A stretch of 6,217 nucleotides of DNA, taken from NCBI GenBank assembly GCA_016794075.1, contig JAEUKU010000328.1, forward strand, positions 1 through 6,217, given 5' to 3'. Positions 1-6,217 of this stretch are shown here, in pieces. The position numbers and the translations under genes are program-made. Numbering within the stretch: the first letter of the stretch is position 1; every line of letters begins with the position of its first letter. Below the pieces are notes generated by a model. It was not told the origin of the DNA. It worked only from the letters and a program-made list of their open reading frames with translations, and ran no database searches. The DNA is from Rhodospirillaceae bacterium. Lineage in GTDB: Bacteria; Pseudomonadota; Alphaproteobacteria; Dongiales; Dongiaceae.

Positions 1-1
1 G

Positions 2-991
2 AACGGCATCCTGTCGTCCTATACCGGCGTCGACAACCAGCTTTCCGGCACCTTCAACATCGCCCAGGGCGTGCTCAACACGCAGGACTTCGCCTTCGTC
101 AATCCCAAGGCGCGCGGCACGGCCAAGGGCGATTTCGACATTGGCGGCTGGGCGATGAACATGCTGGTCGATCTGTTCGGCGCCGACGCGCAGCAGGCCT
201 TCATGAGCGTGCTGCTCGAAGGCCCGATGACGCCGACGCCGAAATTTGCCACCAACGGCGCCGCTGGCGCTACCGGCCTCATGGGCCTGACCCAGCAGGG
301 CGCCTTCAACCCGGCCGGGCTGGTGCAGGAACTGCCCGGCATCGGCAAGCTGCCCGGCATCGGCAATCTGCTGGGCGGTGGCGCCGCGCAGCAGCCGGGC
401 GGCGAGGTTGCGCCGGGTGTGACCCTGCCTGGCGTGGGCGAAGTTCCTGGCGTGCAGAACCTGCCCGGCGTCGGCGATCTGCTCGGTGGCGGCAAGACGC
501 AGCAGCAGCCGGCGCCGGACGCGACCCAGCCCGGCGGCGTACTGCCGGGCGTGGGCGACCTGCTCGGCGGCCAGAAGCAGCAGCTGCCGCAGCAGCCGGC
601 GGCCGAACCAGGCGCTGCCGAGCCGGGCGCGGCGCCGATGGAGGCGGCTCCCGCGGAGGAGGCGCCAGCCGAAGCCGCACCCGCCGAGCCGGCGCCTGCC
701 GAACCTGCGCCCGCCGAACCTGCGCCAGCCGAACCGGCGCCCGCAGAACCGGCACCGGTCGAGCCGGGCGCGGCCGAACCGGGCGCGGTCCAGCCCGAGG
801 CGGTGCAGCCGGAGATCCAGCCGGAAATCCAGCCTGAGGCGCAACCCGAGGTCCAGCCGCAGGAACAGGCGCCGGTCGAGGAAGCGCCGGCCGGTGAGCC
901 GGGCTCCGCTCTGCCCGGTGCGCCTGGCAGCGAGGAGCAGCCGCAGCCGGAGCAGCCGATCCTGCAATTGCCGGGTCTCAATCTGAACTAG
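2..991 (+). CDS. AsmA-family protein, C-terminal part (5' end outside window)
   Basis: The frame is open from base 2 to a TAG at 989-991, giving the last 329 residues; the start lies upstream. Visible residues 1-85 resemble the C-terminal domain of AsmA-like proteins: beta-rich text with GVLNTQDFAFVNPKARGTAKG, then FDIGGW, then LEGPMTPTPKF, matching the family's usual pattern 'gene-encoded variable part, GxG, hydrophobic strand, L.GP...P'. AsmA relatives (TamB, YhdP, YdbH) are inner-membrane-anchored periplasmic proteins implicated in lipid transport and outer-membrane homeostasis; membership here rests on memory of the family, not a search. Residues from about 105 to 329 are low complexity: Gly/Leu-rich LPGVGDLLGG modules, then AEPAP repeats, then QPE repeats, acidic and nearly free of Lys and Arg. 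The protein ends in LQLPGLNLN. Such a tail is probably disordered and periplasmic (inference). The gene is followed by a hairpin terminator. Confidence 0.72.
   Translation, partial: NGILSSYTGVDNQLSGTFNIAQGVLNTQDFAFVNPKARGTAKGDFDIGGWAMNMLVDLFGADAQQAFMSVLLEGPMTPTPKFATNGAAGATGLMGLTQQGAFNPAGLVQELPGIGKLPGIGNLLGGGAAQQPGGEVAPGVTLPGVGEVPGVQNLPGVGDLLGGGKTQQQPAPDATQPGGVLPGVGDLLGGQKQQLPQQPAAEPGAAEPGAAPMEAAPAEEAPAEAAPAEPAPAEPAPAEPAPAEPAPAEPAPVEPGAAEPGAVQPEAVQPEIQPEIQPEAQPEVQPQEQAPVEEAPAGEPGSALPGAPGSEEQPQPEQPILQLPGLNLN
332..571 (+). repeat. LPG(I/V)G...LLGG repeat modules in the AsmA-like tail
   Basis: Three copies of a Gly/Leu module lie in the coding frame. Copy 1 (332-382) reads LPGIGKLPGIGNLLGGG, copy 2 (425-493) contains LPGVGEVPGV and LPGVGDLLGGG, and copy 3 (542-571) is LPGVGDLLGG. 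They are separated by Gln/Pro/Ala-rich spacers. The copies differ at many third codon positions, so the peptide pattern looks conserved rather than the DNA freshly duplicated. Confidence 0.75.
668..757 (+). repeat. 15-bp tandem repeat encoding AEPAP
   Basis: One degenerate unit (AEAAP, 668-682) is followed by five exact peptide units AEPAP at 683, 698, 713, 728 and 743, each 15 bases. Synonymous positions vary between units (GAG/GAA, CCG/CCT, GCG/GCA), which argues against very recent slippage. A Pro/Ala/Glu array like this typically makes an extended, stiff linker, as in the TonB periplasmic region. Confidence 0.85.
791..868 (+). repeat. Degenerate QPE(I/A/V) repeat in the AsmA-like tail
   Basis: The frame reads QPEAV, QPEI, QPEI, QPEA, QPEV and QPQEQ in succession, a period of about 12 bases (15 for the first). 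This is a second repeat type in the same tail, acidic and Gln-rich, following the AEPAP array after a short EPGA spacer. Confidence 0.75.
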
Positions 992-1018
992 CGACCGCGA
1001 TCCGGCGCTGGCATAGAG

Positions 1019-1045
1019 AACGAGCGGCCGACGGGCCGCTCGTTT
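1019..1045 (+). terminator. Hairpin, probable intrinsic terminator of the AsmA-like gene
   Basis: AACGAGCGGCC (1019-1029) pairs perfectly with GGCCGCTCGTT (1034-1044) around the 4-base loop GACG. The stem is 11 bp, mostly GC, and is followed by a short interrupted T run (TTTCGCTT). It sits 27 bases after the AsmA-like stop codon and 18 bases before the next start codon. The weak T tract leaves room for partial read-through or an attenuator role. Confidence 0.7.
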
Positions 1046-1062
1046 CGCTTGGGGGGGCGCTG

Positions 1063-1620
1063 ATGACCGCGCCGGGACGCATCATCCTGCTCAACGGCGT
1101 GGGCAGCGTCGGCAAGTCTTCCATCGCCAAGGCGCTGCAGCGGATCACGGCCGAGCCGTTCCTGCATGTGTCGATGGATGATTTCCTCGACATGATGCCG
1201 CCGTCGCTGTTCGAGGCGCCGGACGGCATGGTGTTCACGCCGCGCGAGGTGGGCGGCAAGCCGTCGGTGGAGATCACCGTCGGGCCGGCCGCCGAGCACG
1301 CGCTCCGCGGCATGCGGGCGGCGATGGCGGCGATGGCGCGCGAAGGGAACAACCTCATCATCGACGACGTGCTGATCGGCAATGACGCGGCGGAATATGC
1401 CGAGGCGCTGGCTGGCCTGCAGGTGCATTGGGTCGGCGTATTCGCCCCCCTCGACGTGCTGGAGGAACGCGAGCGCAAGCGCGGCGACCGAGATGTCGGC
1501 CTGGCGCGCTGGCTGTTCGACCGCGTGCATCAGGGCATCCGTTATGACCTGGAGATCGACAGCAGCTTTGCCGATCCGGCGAAGTGCGCGCAGCAGATCA
1601 GGGCGGCGTTCGGTCTCTAG
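1063..1620 (+). CDS. Chloramphenicol phosphotransferase-like P-loop kinase
   Basis: This is a complete 185-residue protein, close to the length of Streptomyces venezuelae chloramphenicol phosphotransferase (CPT, about 178). A Walker A loop GVGSVGKS lies at residues 12-19 after the hydrophobic strand RIILLN. MDDFLDMMP (38-46) aligns with the CPT segment carrying catalytic Asp37, so Asp39 is the likely general base. LIIDDVLIG (98-106), the W-V-G-V strand (123-126), RGDR (140-143) and HQGIRYDLEID (156-166) also match CPT by recall. The family transfers ATP phosphate to a hydroxyl group; in CPT this is the 3'-OH of chloramphenicol. The natural substrate here is unknown, and many non-producer bacteria carry relatives. 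The protein is cytoplasmic, with no signal peptide. ATG at 1063 follows a G-rich Shine-Dalgarno run (1051-1057). The gene starts just after a terminator-like hairpin and converges on the GMC gene, sharing its stop tetranucleotide. Confidence 0.88.
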   Translation: MTAPGRIILLNGVGSVGKSSIAKALQRITAEPFLHVSMDDFLDMMPPSLFEAPDGMVFTPREVGGKPSVEITVGPAAEHALRGMRAAMAAMAREGNNLIIDDVLIGNDAAEYAEALAGLQVHWVGVFAPLDVLEERERKRGDRDVGLARWLFDRVHQGIRYDLEIDSSFADPAKCAQQIRAAFGL

Positions 1621-3227
1621 CGCCGGTCCTCGCGCATCATCGCAGCACCCTTCTCGGCGATCATCAGCACCGGGGCGTTGGTGTTGCCGGAGGTGATGGT
1701 CGGCATCACCGAGGCGTCGATGATCCGCAGGCCCTCGATGCCATGCACGCGCAGCCGCGCATCGACGACGGCATGTTCGTCGCCGCCCATCTTCGCCGTG
1801 CCGACGGGATGAAAGATGGTGGTGCCGATCTGCCCCGCCGCCTGGGTCAGTTCCTCGTCGCTCTGGAAGGCGGGGCCGGGCCGATATTCCTCCGGTTCAT
1901 GCGCCGCCATCGGAGCCTGGCGCATGATGCCGCGGGTCAGGCGGATTGCGGCCGCCGCCACGCGCCGGTCGCCGGCCGTGCTGAGATAATTGGGCCGGAT
2001 CGCGGGTGCATCGGTGAAATTGGGCGTCGCTGCATGCACGCTGCCGCGGCTCTCCGGGCGCAAATTGCACACGCTGGCGGTGATGGCGGGGAAGGGATGC
2101 AGCGGCTCGCCGAAGCGGTCGAGCGACAGCGGCTGCACGTGATATTCGAGGTCCGGCGTCTCCAGGCTGGGGTCGGACTTGGCGAAGGCGCCCAGCTGGC
2201 TCGGCGCCATCGACATCGGGCCGCTGCGCTTCAGCAGGTATTCCAGGCCGATCCGCGCCTTGCCCAGCAGGCTGGCGGAGAGGGTATTGAGGGTGAGGGC
2301 GTGCTTGAGCTTGTAGATCAGGCGCAGCTGCAGGTGGTCCTGCAGGTTCTCACCCAGGCCGCTCAGCGCATGGACAACGTCGATGCCGAGCGTACGCAGG
2401 TGCTCCGGCCGGCCGATGCCGGAGAGCTCCAGCAAATGCGGCGAGCCGATCGCGCCCGCCGCCAGGATCACTTCGCCGCGCACCTGGGCGATGCGGTCGG
2501 CGCCGTTCACCCGCACCTCGACGCCCACGGCGCGCCTGTTCTCGACCAGCACGCGCTTCGCCTGCGCGCCAGTGACGATGCGCAGATTGCGGCGATGGCG
2601 GACCTTGTTCAGGAACGCCTTGGCGGTGTTGAGGCGGATGCCGCCGCGCTGGGTGACGTGGAAATAGCCGACGCCGTGATTGTCGCCGCGGTTGAAGTCG
2701 GTCACCTTCGGCAACCCGGCGGCGTTTGCCGCGTCGCGGAAATCGTCGAGGATCGGCCAATGCAGGCGCTGGCGGTCGATGCGCCATTCGCCCTTCGCGC
2801 CGTGCATCTCGTCGGCGCCGTGGACGAAATCCTCATGCTGCTTGAAATAGGGCAGCACGTCGTCCCAGCCCCAGCCGGTGTTGCCGAGCTGGCGCCAATG
2901 GTCGTAGTCGCGCGCCTGGCCGCGCATGTAGATCATGCCGTTGATGGACGAGCAGCCGCCCAGCACCCGCCCGCGCGGATAGTTTATGGCGCGCCCGCCC
3001 AATCCTGGCTCGGCCTCGGTCTTGAAGCACCAATCGGTGCGCGGGTTGCCCATGCAATAGAGATAGCCGACGGGCACGTGGATCCAGAGATAGTCGTCCT
3101 TGCCGCCCGCCTCGAGCAGAAGGACGGTGACGTCCGGATCGGCGGAGAGACGGTTGGCCAGCAGGCAGCCCGCCGTGCCGCCGCCGACGATGACGTAGTC
3201 GAAGGTGCCGAGCGTGGGCTGGGTCAT
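1617..3227 (-). CDS. GMC-family FAD-dependent oxidoreductase (choline/alcohol dehydrogenase-like)
   Basis: The protein is 536 residues, normal for bacterial GMC dehydrogenases. The N-terminal Rossmann fold shows DYVIVGGGTAG (10-20) and LLLEAG with Glu39 for the ADP ribose. GMC signature 1 is around RGRVLGGCSSING (85-97) and signature 2 is GAIGSPHLLELSGIG (258-272). LGENLQDH (291-298) is also typical. The catalytic pair is His473 in FHPVGTAKMG and Asn517 in GNTNAP; the 44-residue spacing equals that of choline oxidase His466/Asn510. The family oxidises alcohols through FAD and passes electrons to an acceptor. The sequence resembles both BetA and the alkanol dehydrogenase AlkJ, and no bet genes are adjacent, so the substrate is open. 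There is no signal peptide. ATG overlaps the TGA of the upstream RHH gene by four bases, suggesting translational coupling. Its TAG overlaps the kinase stop at CTAG (1617-1620), leaving no intergenic terminator. Confidence 0.93.
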   Translation of the reverse strand: MTQPTLGTFDYVIVGGGTAGCLLANRLSADPDVTVLLLEAGGKDDYLWIHVPVGYLYCMGNPRTDWCFKTEAEPGLGGRAINYPRGRVLGGCSSINGMIYMRGQARDYDHWRQLGNTGWGWDDVLPYFKQHEDFVHGADEMHGAKGEWRIDRQRLHWPILDDFRDAANAAGLPKVTDFNRGDNHGVGYFHVTQRGGIRLNTAKAFLNKVRHRRNLRIVTGAQAKRVLVENRRAVGVEVRVNGADRIAQVRGEVILAAGAIGSPHLLELSGIGRPEHLRTLGIDVVHALSGLGENLQDHLQLRLIYKLKHALTLNTLSASLLGKARIGLEYLLKRSGPMSMAPSQLGAFAKSDPSLETPDLEYHVQPLSLDRFGEPLHPFPAITASVCNLRPESRGSVHAATPNFTDAPAIRPNYLSTAGDRRVAAAAIRLTRGIMRQAPMAAHEPEEYRPGPAFQSDEELTQAAGQIGTTIFHPVGTAKMGGDEHAVVDARLRVHGIEGLRIIDASVMPTITSGNTNAPVLMIAEKGAAMMREDRR

Positions 3228-3481
3228 TGGCGCGCCTGCGACAGGACGAAGACGCGGAGCGCGCTCGACAGATTGGGCGGGGGATCATATTCGCCGCGCG
3301 ACCGGTCGACCTGCGCGACCAGTTCCGAGATCGAGCGGCCCTGCGCCTTGGCGATCTCCTTCAGCGCCCGCCAGAACGCAGCTTCCAGCGTGACGCTGGT
3401 GCGATGCCCGGCGATGACGACGGAGTGCTTCTCCAGGCGATGGTCGAATGACGAGGTCACTGGTTCACGCTCACTCGTCAT
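3224..3481 (-). CDS. Small ribbon-helix-helix domain protein (RHH_4 type)
   Basis: This 85-residue protein has the core KHSVVIAGHRTSVTLEAAFW (18-37), followed by LKEIAKAQGRSISELV (40-55) and NLSSALRVFVL (70-80). This is the pattern of the alphaproteobacterial RHH_4 family: a beta strand, then two helices, then a conserved SSALRVFVL tail. The fold suggests a dimeric DNA-binding regulator, but members are poorly characterised and the target is unknown. The start is uncertain. ATG at 3481-3479 has AAGG (3490-3487) five bases upstream, but both lie inside a REP-like repeat. GTG at 3460-3458 (codon 8) is an in-frame alternative closer to where relatives begin. Its TGA overlaps the GMC start codon (ATGA), and it lies downstream of fumC on the same strand, a neighbourhood I recall for this family in alphaproteobacteria. 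Confidence 0.85.
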   Translation of the reverse strand: MTSEREPVTSSFDHRLEKHSVVIAGHRTSVTLEAAFWRALKEIAKAQGRSISELVAQVDRSRGEYDPPPNLSSALRVFVLSQARQ

Positions 3482-3561
3482 CCCGGCCTTGCGCCGGGAT
3501 CCATTGGGCCGACGCTGGAGCGGCTGGGGGATGGACCCCGGCGCAAGGCCGGGGTGACGAG
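3474..3561. repeat. REP-like element: two hairpins in inverted orientation (BIME-like)
   Basis: A 30-base left arm (3474-3503) and a 30-base right arm (3532-3561) are inverted copies matching at 28 of 30 positions, with a 28-base spacer. Each arm contains its own hairpin. The left has ATCCCGGC (3480-3487) pairing with GCCGGGAT (3493-3500), and the right has ACCCCGGC (3535-3542) pairing with GCCGGGGT (3548-3555), both with 5-base loops. The only two arm differences form one base pair inside the hairpin (T-A left, C-G right). The motif GTCATCCCGG...CCGGGATCCA resembles widespread REP-type intergenic repeats of proteobacteria (recall, not searched). It occupies most of the gap between fumC and the RHH gene and may act as an mRNA 3' end stabiliser or partial terminator for fumC. 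The left arm overlaps the proposed RHH start codon. Confidence 0.85.
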
Positions 3562-3599
3562 CGAGAGGTTGTCGATGCCGTGCGAACGCCCATGAAAGA

Positions 3600-5006
<1,407 letters not shown>

Positions 5007-5011
5007 ATCGG

Positions 5012-5016
5012 TCCCC
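5012..5016 (-). promoter_or_regulatory. Shine-Dalgarno that sets the fumC start
   Basis: On the - strand GGGGA (5016-5012) is separated from ATG (5006-5004) by the five bases CCGAT. This spacing supports the 468-residue fumC product over the longer upstream reading of the same frame. Confidence 0.65.
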
Positions 5017-5035
5017 GTGGGTGGATTTGCCGGAT

Positions 5036-5064
5036 GTTCTAGCGGGAATCCCCCCTCTTTTGAA
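5036..5064 (-). promoter_or_regulatory. Candidate fumC promoter
   Basis: On the - strand a -35-like TTCAAA (5064-5059) and a -10-like TAGAAC (5041-5036) are separated by exactly 17 bases, each matching the sigma-70 consensus at four of six positions. Transcription would start near 5029, giving a leader of about 23 bases. The spacer holds the small palindrome GGGATTCCC. The elements are weak and unsupported by alignment, so this is a proposal. Confidence 0.4.
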
Positions 5065-5072
5065 GCGGCGGA

Positions 5073-5100
5073 TTGACCCGGATCGCGCCGAGGACATAGG
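5073..5100 (+). promoter_or_regulatory. Candidate methyltransferase promoter
   Basis: On the + strand a good -35-like TTGACC (5073-5078) is followed after 16 bases by a poor -10-like CATAGG (5095-5100, three of six matches). A start near 5107 would leave a leader of roughly 33 bases with the purine-rich ribosome site GAGGGGGGAAG (5126-5136) before ATG at 5140. The -10 is the weak point. Confidence 0.35.
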
Positions 5101-5139
5101 GTCCCGGCCCGGCCGCAAGCGCCGCGAGGGGGGAAGATC

Positions 5140-5925
5140 ATGGACGAGAAAATCGCCGCCAACCGCCGCCTGTGGGACGAATGGGCGCGGATCAACCAGG
5201 ATTCCGCGTTCTATGACATGGCCGGTTTCCGCGCGGGCGCGACCTCGCTCAAGCCCATCGAGCTGGAGGAGGTCGGCCCGGTCGCGGGCAAGAGCCTGCT
5301 GCACCTGCAATGCCATTTCGGCCAGGACACGCTCTCCTGGGCGCGGCTCGGCGCCAAGGTGACGGGCGTCGACCTCTCGCCGGAGGCGATCCGCCGGGCG
5401 CAGGACCTGGCGGCCGAGTTCAAGCTCGATGCGCGCTTCATCTGCTCCGACGTGCTGCAGCTGGAGGCGCTCGCCGGCGAGCAATTCGATCTCGTCTTCG
5501 TTTCCTACGGCGCGCTCATCTGGCTGCCGGACCTCGACCGCTGGGCCGAGACCGTCGCGCGGCACCTGAAGCCGGGCGGCATGCTCCATCTGGTGGAGTT
5601 CCATCCCGCCATCGGCATGCTGAACGAGCCGGCGACGGGCATCGAAGGCTCCTATTTCCGCGGCGACGCCCTTTCGTTCCGGTCGGAATCGAGCTATGCG
5701 GGCGGCGGCCACACGCCGATGACCAGCTATGAGTGGCAGTTCACCATCGCGGACGTGGTGACCGCGCTGCTGAAGGCGGGACTCGTCTTGCGCAGCCTGC
5801 GCGAGTTTCCCTATTGCGTGCACAGGTGCTGGCCGTTCCTGGTGGAATCCGAGCCGGGCCGCTACGTGGTGGAGCACTTCCCCGGCAAGCTGCCGCTGCT
5901 GTTCTCGCTCGCGGCGCAGAGGTAG
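5140..5925 (+). CDS. Class I SAM-dependent methyltransferase
   Basis: The protein is 261 residues with a single Rossmann-type methyltransferase domain. Motif I lies in LLHLQCHFGQDTL (53-65), with Asp78 of VTGVDLS at the end of strand 2 as the likely ribose-binding acid. FICSDVLQL (100-108) carries the Asp that usually contacts adenine. FDLVFVSYGALIWLPDL (116-132) is strand 4 and LKPGGMLHLVEFHP (143-156) the post-motif segment. The usual GxGxG is altered to QCHFG; I recall LQCHFG-DTL as a recognisable subfamily, so this is probably not decay. The N-terminal 40 residues (NRRLWDEWA) and the C-terminal part (EWQFTIADVV through VHRCWPFLV) presumably shape the acceptor pocket. The acceptor is unknown and could be a small molecule. 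The start is supported by a strong purine-rich ribosome site. The gene diverges from fumC and ends three bases from the convergent TfoX-like gene. Confidence 0.88.
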   Translation: MDEKIAANRRLWDEWARINQDSAFYDMAGFRAGATSLKPIELEEVGPVAGKSLLHLQCHFGQDTLSWARLGAKVTGVDLSPEAIRRAQDLAAEFKLDARFICSDVLQLEALAGEQFDLVFVSYGALIWLPDLDRWAETVARHLKPGGMLHLVEFHPAIGMLNEPATGIEGSYFRGDALSFRSESSYAGGGHTPMTSYEWQFTIADVVTALLKAGLVLRSLREFPYCVHRCWPFLVESEPGRYVVEHFPGKLPLLFSLAAQR

Positions 5926-5928
5926 CGC

Positions 5929-6217
5929 TCAGACGGCGGCAGGATTCCGCCGCCGCGTCTTGCGCGCCGGTTTCTTTGCCTTGCTGCGCCGGGCGGCTTC
6001 GCGCGCCGTCTCGATCCAGCCCCGCAGGCGCTCGGCCTCTTTCAAGGCCGCGGGCGGACAGAGCCAGTACGAAGTAATCACCACCGGGCGACCGCGGGCT
6101 TCGTAGGAGAACGGGGTGGACTTCGCCGCCTCGAATCTGGGCCGGCTGACCGTATCAGTCTTGAGATACAGCCGGTCATAGGCGATGAGCCCAAACATCA
6201 GGCCGTCAAGATAGAGA
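5929..6217 (-). CDS. TfoX N-terminal-domain protein (5' end outside window)
   Basis: The - strand frame is open from the window edge to a TGA at 5931-5929, showing the last 95 residues. The text LYLDGLMFGLIAYDRLYLK followed by FEAAKSTPFSYEARG, then SYWLCPP and LRGWIETAREAARR, matches the TfoX N-terminal domain (pattern 'Y.dg.MFGli..d.LYLK.D...r..F...g..PF.Y', then 'Y...P.....l..W...A..aA'). The missing part should hold only the first 20-30 residues with the MFGG-type motif. The protein ends in a Lys/Arg-rich tail (KAKKPARKTRRRN). The domain is named after the gamma-proteobacterial competence regulator Sxy/TfoX, but stand-alone single-domain proteins like this have no established role, and no competence genes are visible. 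The first in-window ATG (6198-6196) is internal to the domain and is not the start. Confidence 0.88.
   Translation of the reverse strand, partial: LYLDGLMFGLIAYDRLYLKTDTVSRPRFEAAKSTPFSYEARGRPVVITSYWLCPPAALKEAERLRGWIETAREAARRSKAKKPARKTRRRNPAAV

Noticed and set aside
19..981. A 320-codon - strand open frame made of Gly/Ser/Ala/Pro repeats
   Set aside because: It is the mirror of the Pro/Ala/Glu repeat tail of the AsmA-like gene. Its 'GSAGA' repeats simply reflect the complement of the AEPAP codons.
1063..1620. The idea that the kinase gene is part of a resistance island
   Set aside because: No transposase, integron, repeat boundary or base-composition change is visible around it.
1584..3557. 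A 657-codon + strand open frame opposite the GMC and RHH genes
   Set aside because: It is the antisense shadow of two well-supported genes in high-GC DNA. Its translation is rich in Arg, Ala, His and Gly with no recognisable domain, and it also crosses the REP-like element.
5007..5195. 63-residue N-terminal extension of fumC
   Set aside because: The extension is Arg/Pro-rich, has no counterpart in FumC proteins, overlaps the divergent methyltransferase start, and the internal ATG at 5006 has a well-placed ribosome site.
5931..5960. Possible bidirectional terminator hairpin between the methyltransferase and the TfoX-like gene (AGACGGCGGC against GCCGCC and GTCT)
   Set aside because: It needs a two-base bulge, has no T tract on either side and lies within Arg-codon-rich coding sequence where GC-rich pairings arise easily.
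5929..6217. Reading the TfoX-domain gene as evidence of natural competence
   Set aside because: Single TfoX N-terminal-domain proteins are widespread without competence, and the window contains no DNA-uptake genes.

Overview
The window is GC-rich, gene-dense chromosomal DNA. Protein families and gene order suggest an alphaproteobacterium, possibly of the Rhodospirillales or Sphingomonadales type. That is inference: there is no rRNA or other marker. I see no phage, insertion sequence, CRISPR array, tRNA or other RNA gene. Six protein genes are supported, two of them cut by the window edges.

Left part (1-1620, + strand): the last 329 codons of an AsmA-like envelope protein with a very long low-complexity Pro/Ala/Glu/Gln tail. 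It ends in a strong 11-bp hairpin that looks like a terminator. Only 18 bases later a complete gene for a chloramphenicol phosphotransferase-like P-loop kinase begins.

Middle part (1617-5006, - strand): read in the direction of transcription the order is fumC (class II fumarase), a 118-base gap, a small ribbon-helix-helix (RHH) protein, and a GMC-family FAD oxidoreductase. The gap is mostly filled by two REP-like hairpins in inverted orientation. The RHH and GMC genes overlap by four bases (ATGA) and are probably translationally coupled. The GMC gene and the kinase gene converge and share one CTAG as the stop codon of both strands.

Right part (5007-6217): a 133-base divergent region separates fumC from a + strand SAM-dependent methyltransferase, with candidate promoters for both back to back. 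The methyltransferase converges, with three bases between stops, on a - strand TfoX N-terminal-domain protein whose start lies beyond the window.

Functionally the window mixes housekeeping metabolism (fumarase in the TCA cycle), envelope biology (AsmA-like) and accessory enzymes of unknown substrate (kinase, GMC oxidoreductase, methyltransferase). I found no convincing new multi-gene system. The best small signals are the REP-like pair, whose two arms differ only at one covarying base pair; the RHH start codon lying inside that repeat; and the modular AsmA tail.
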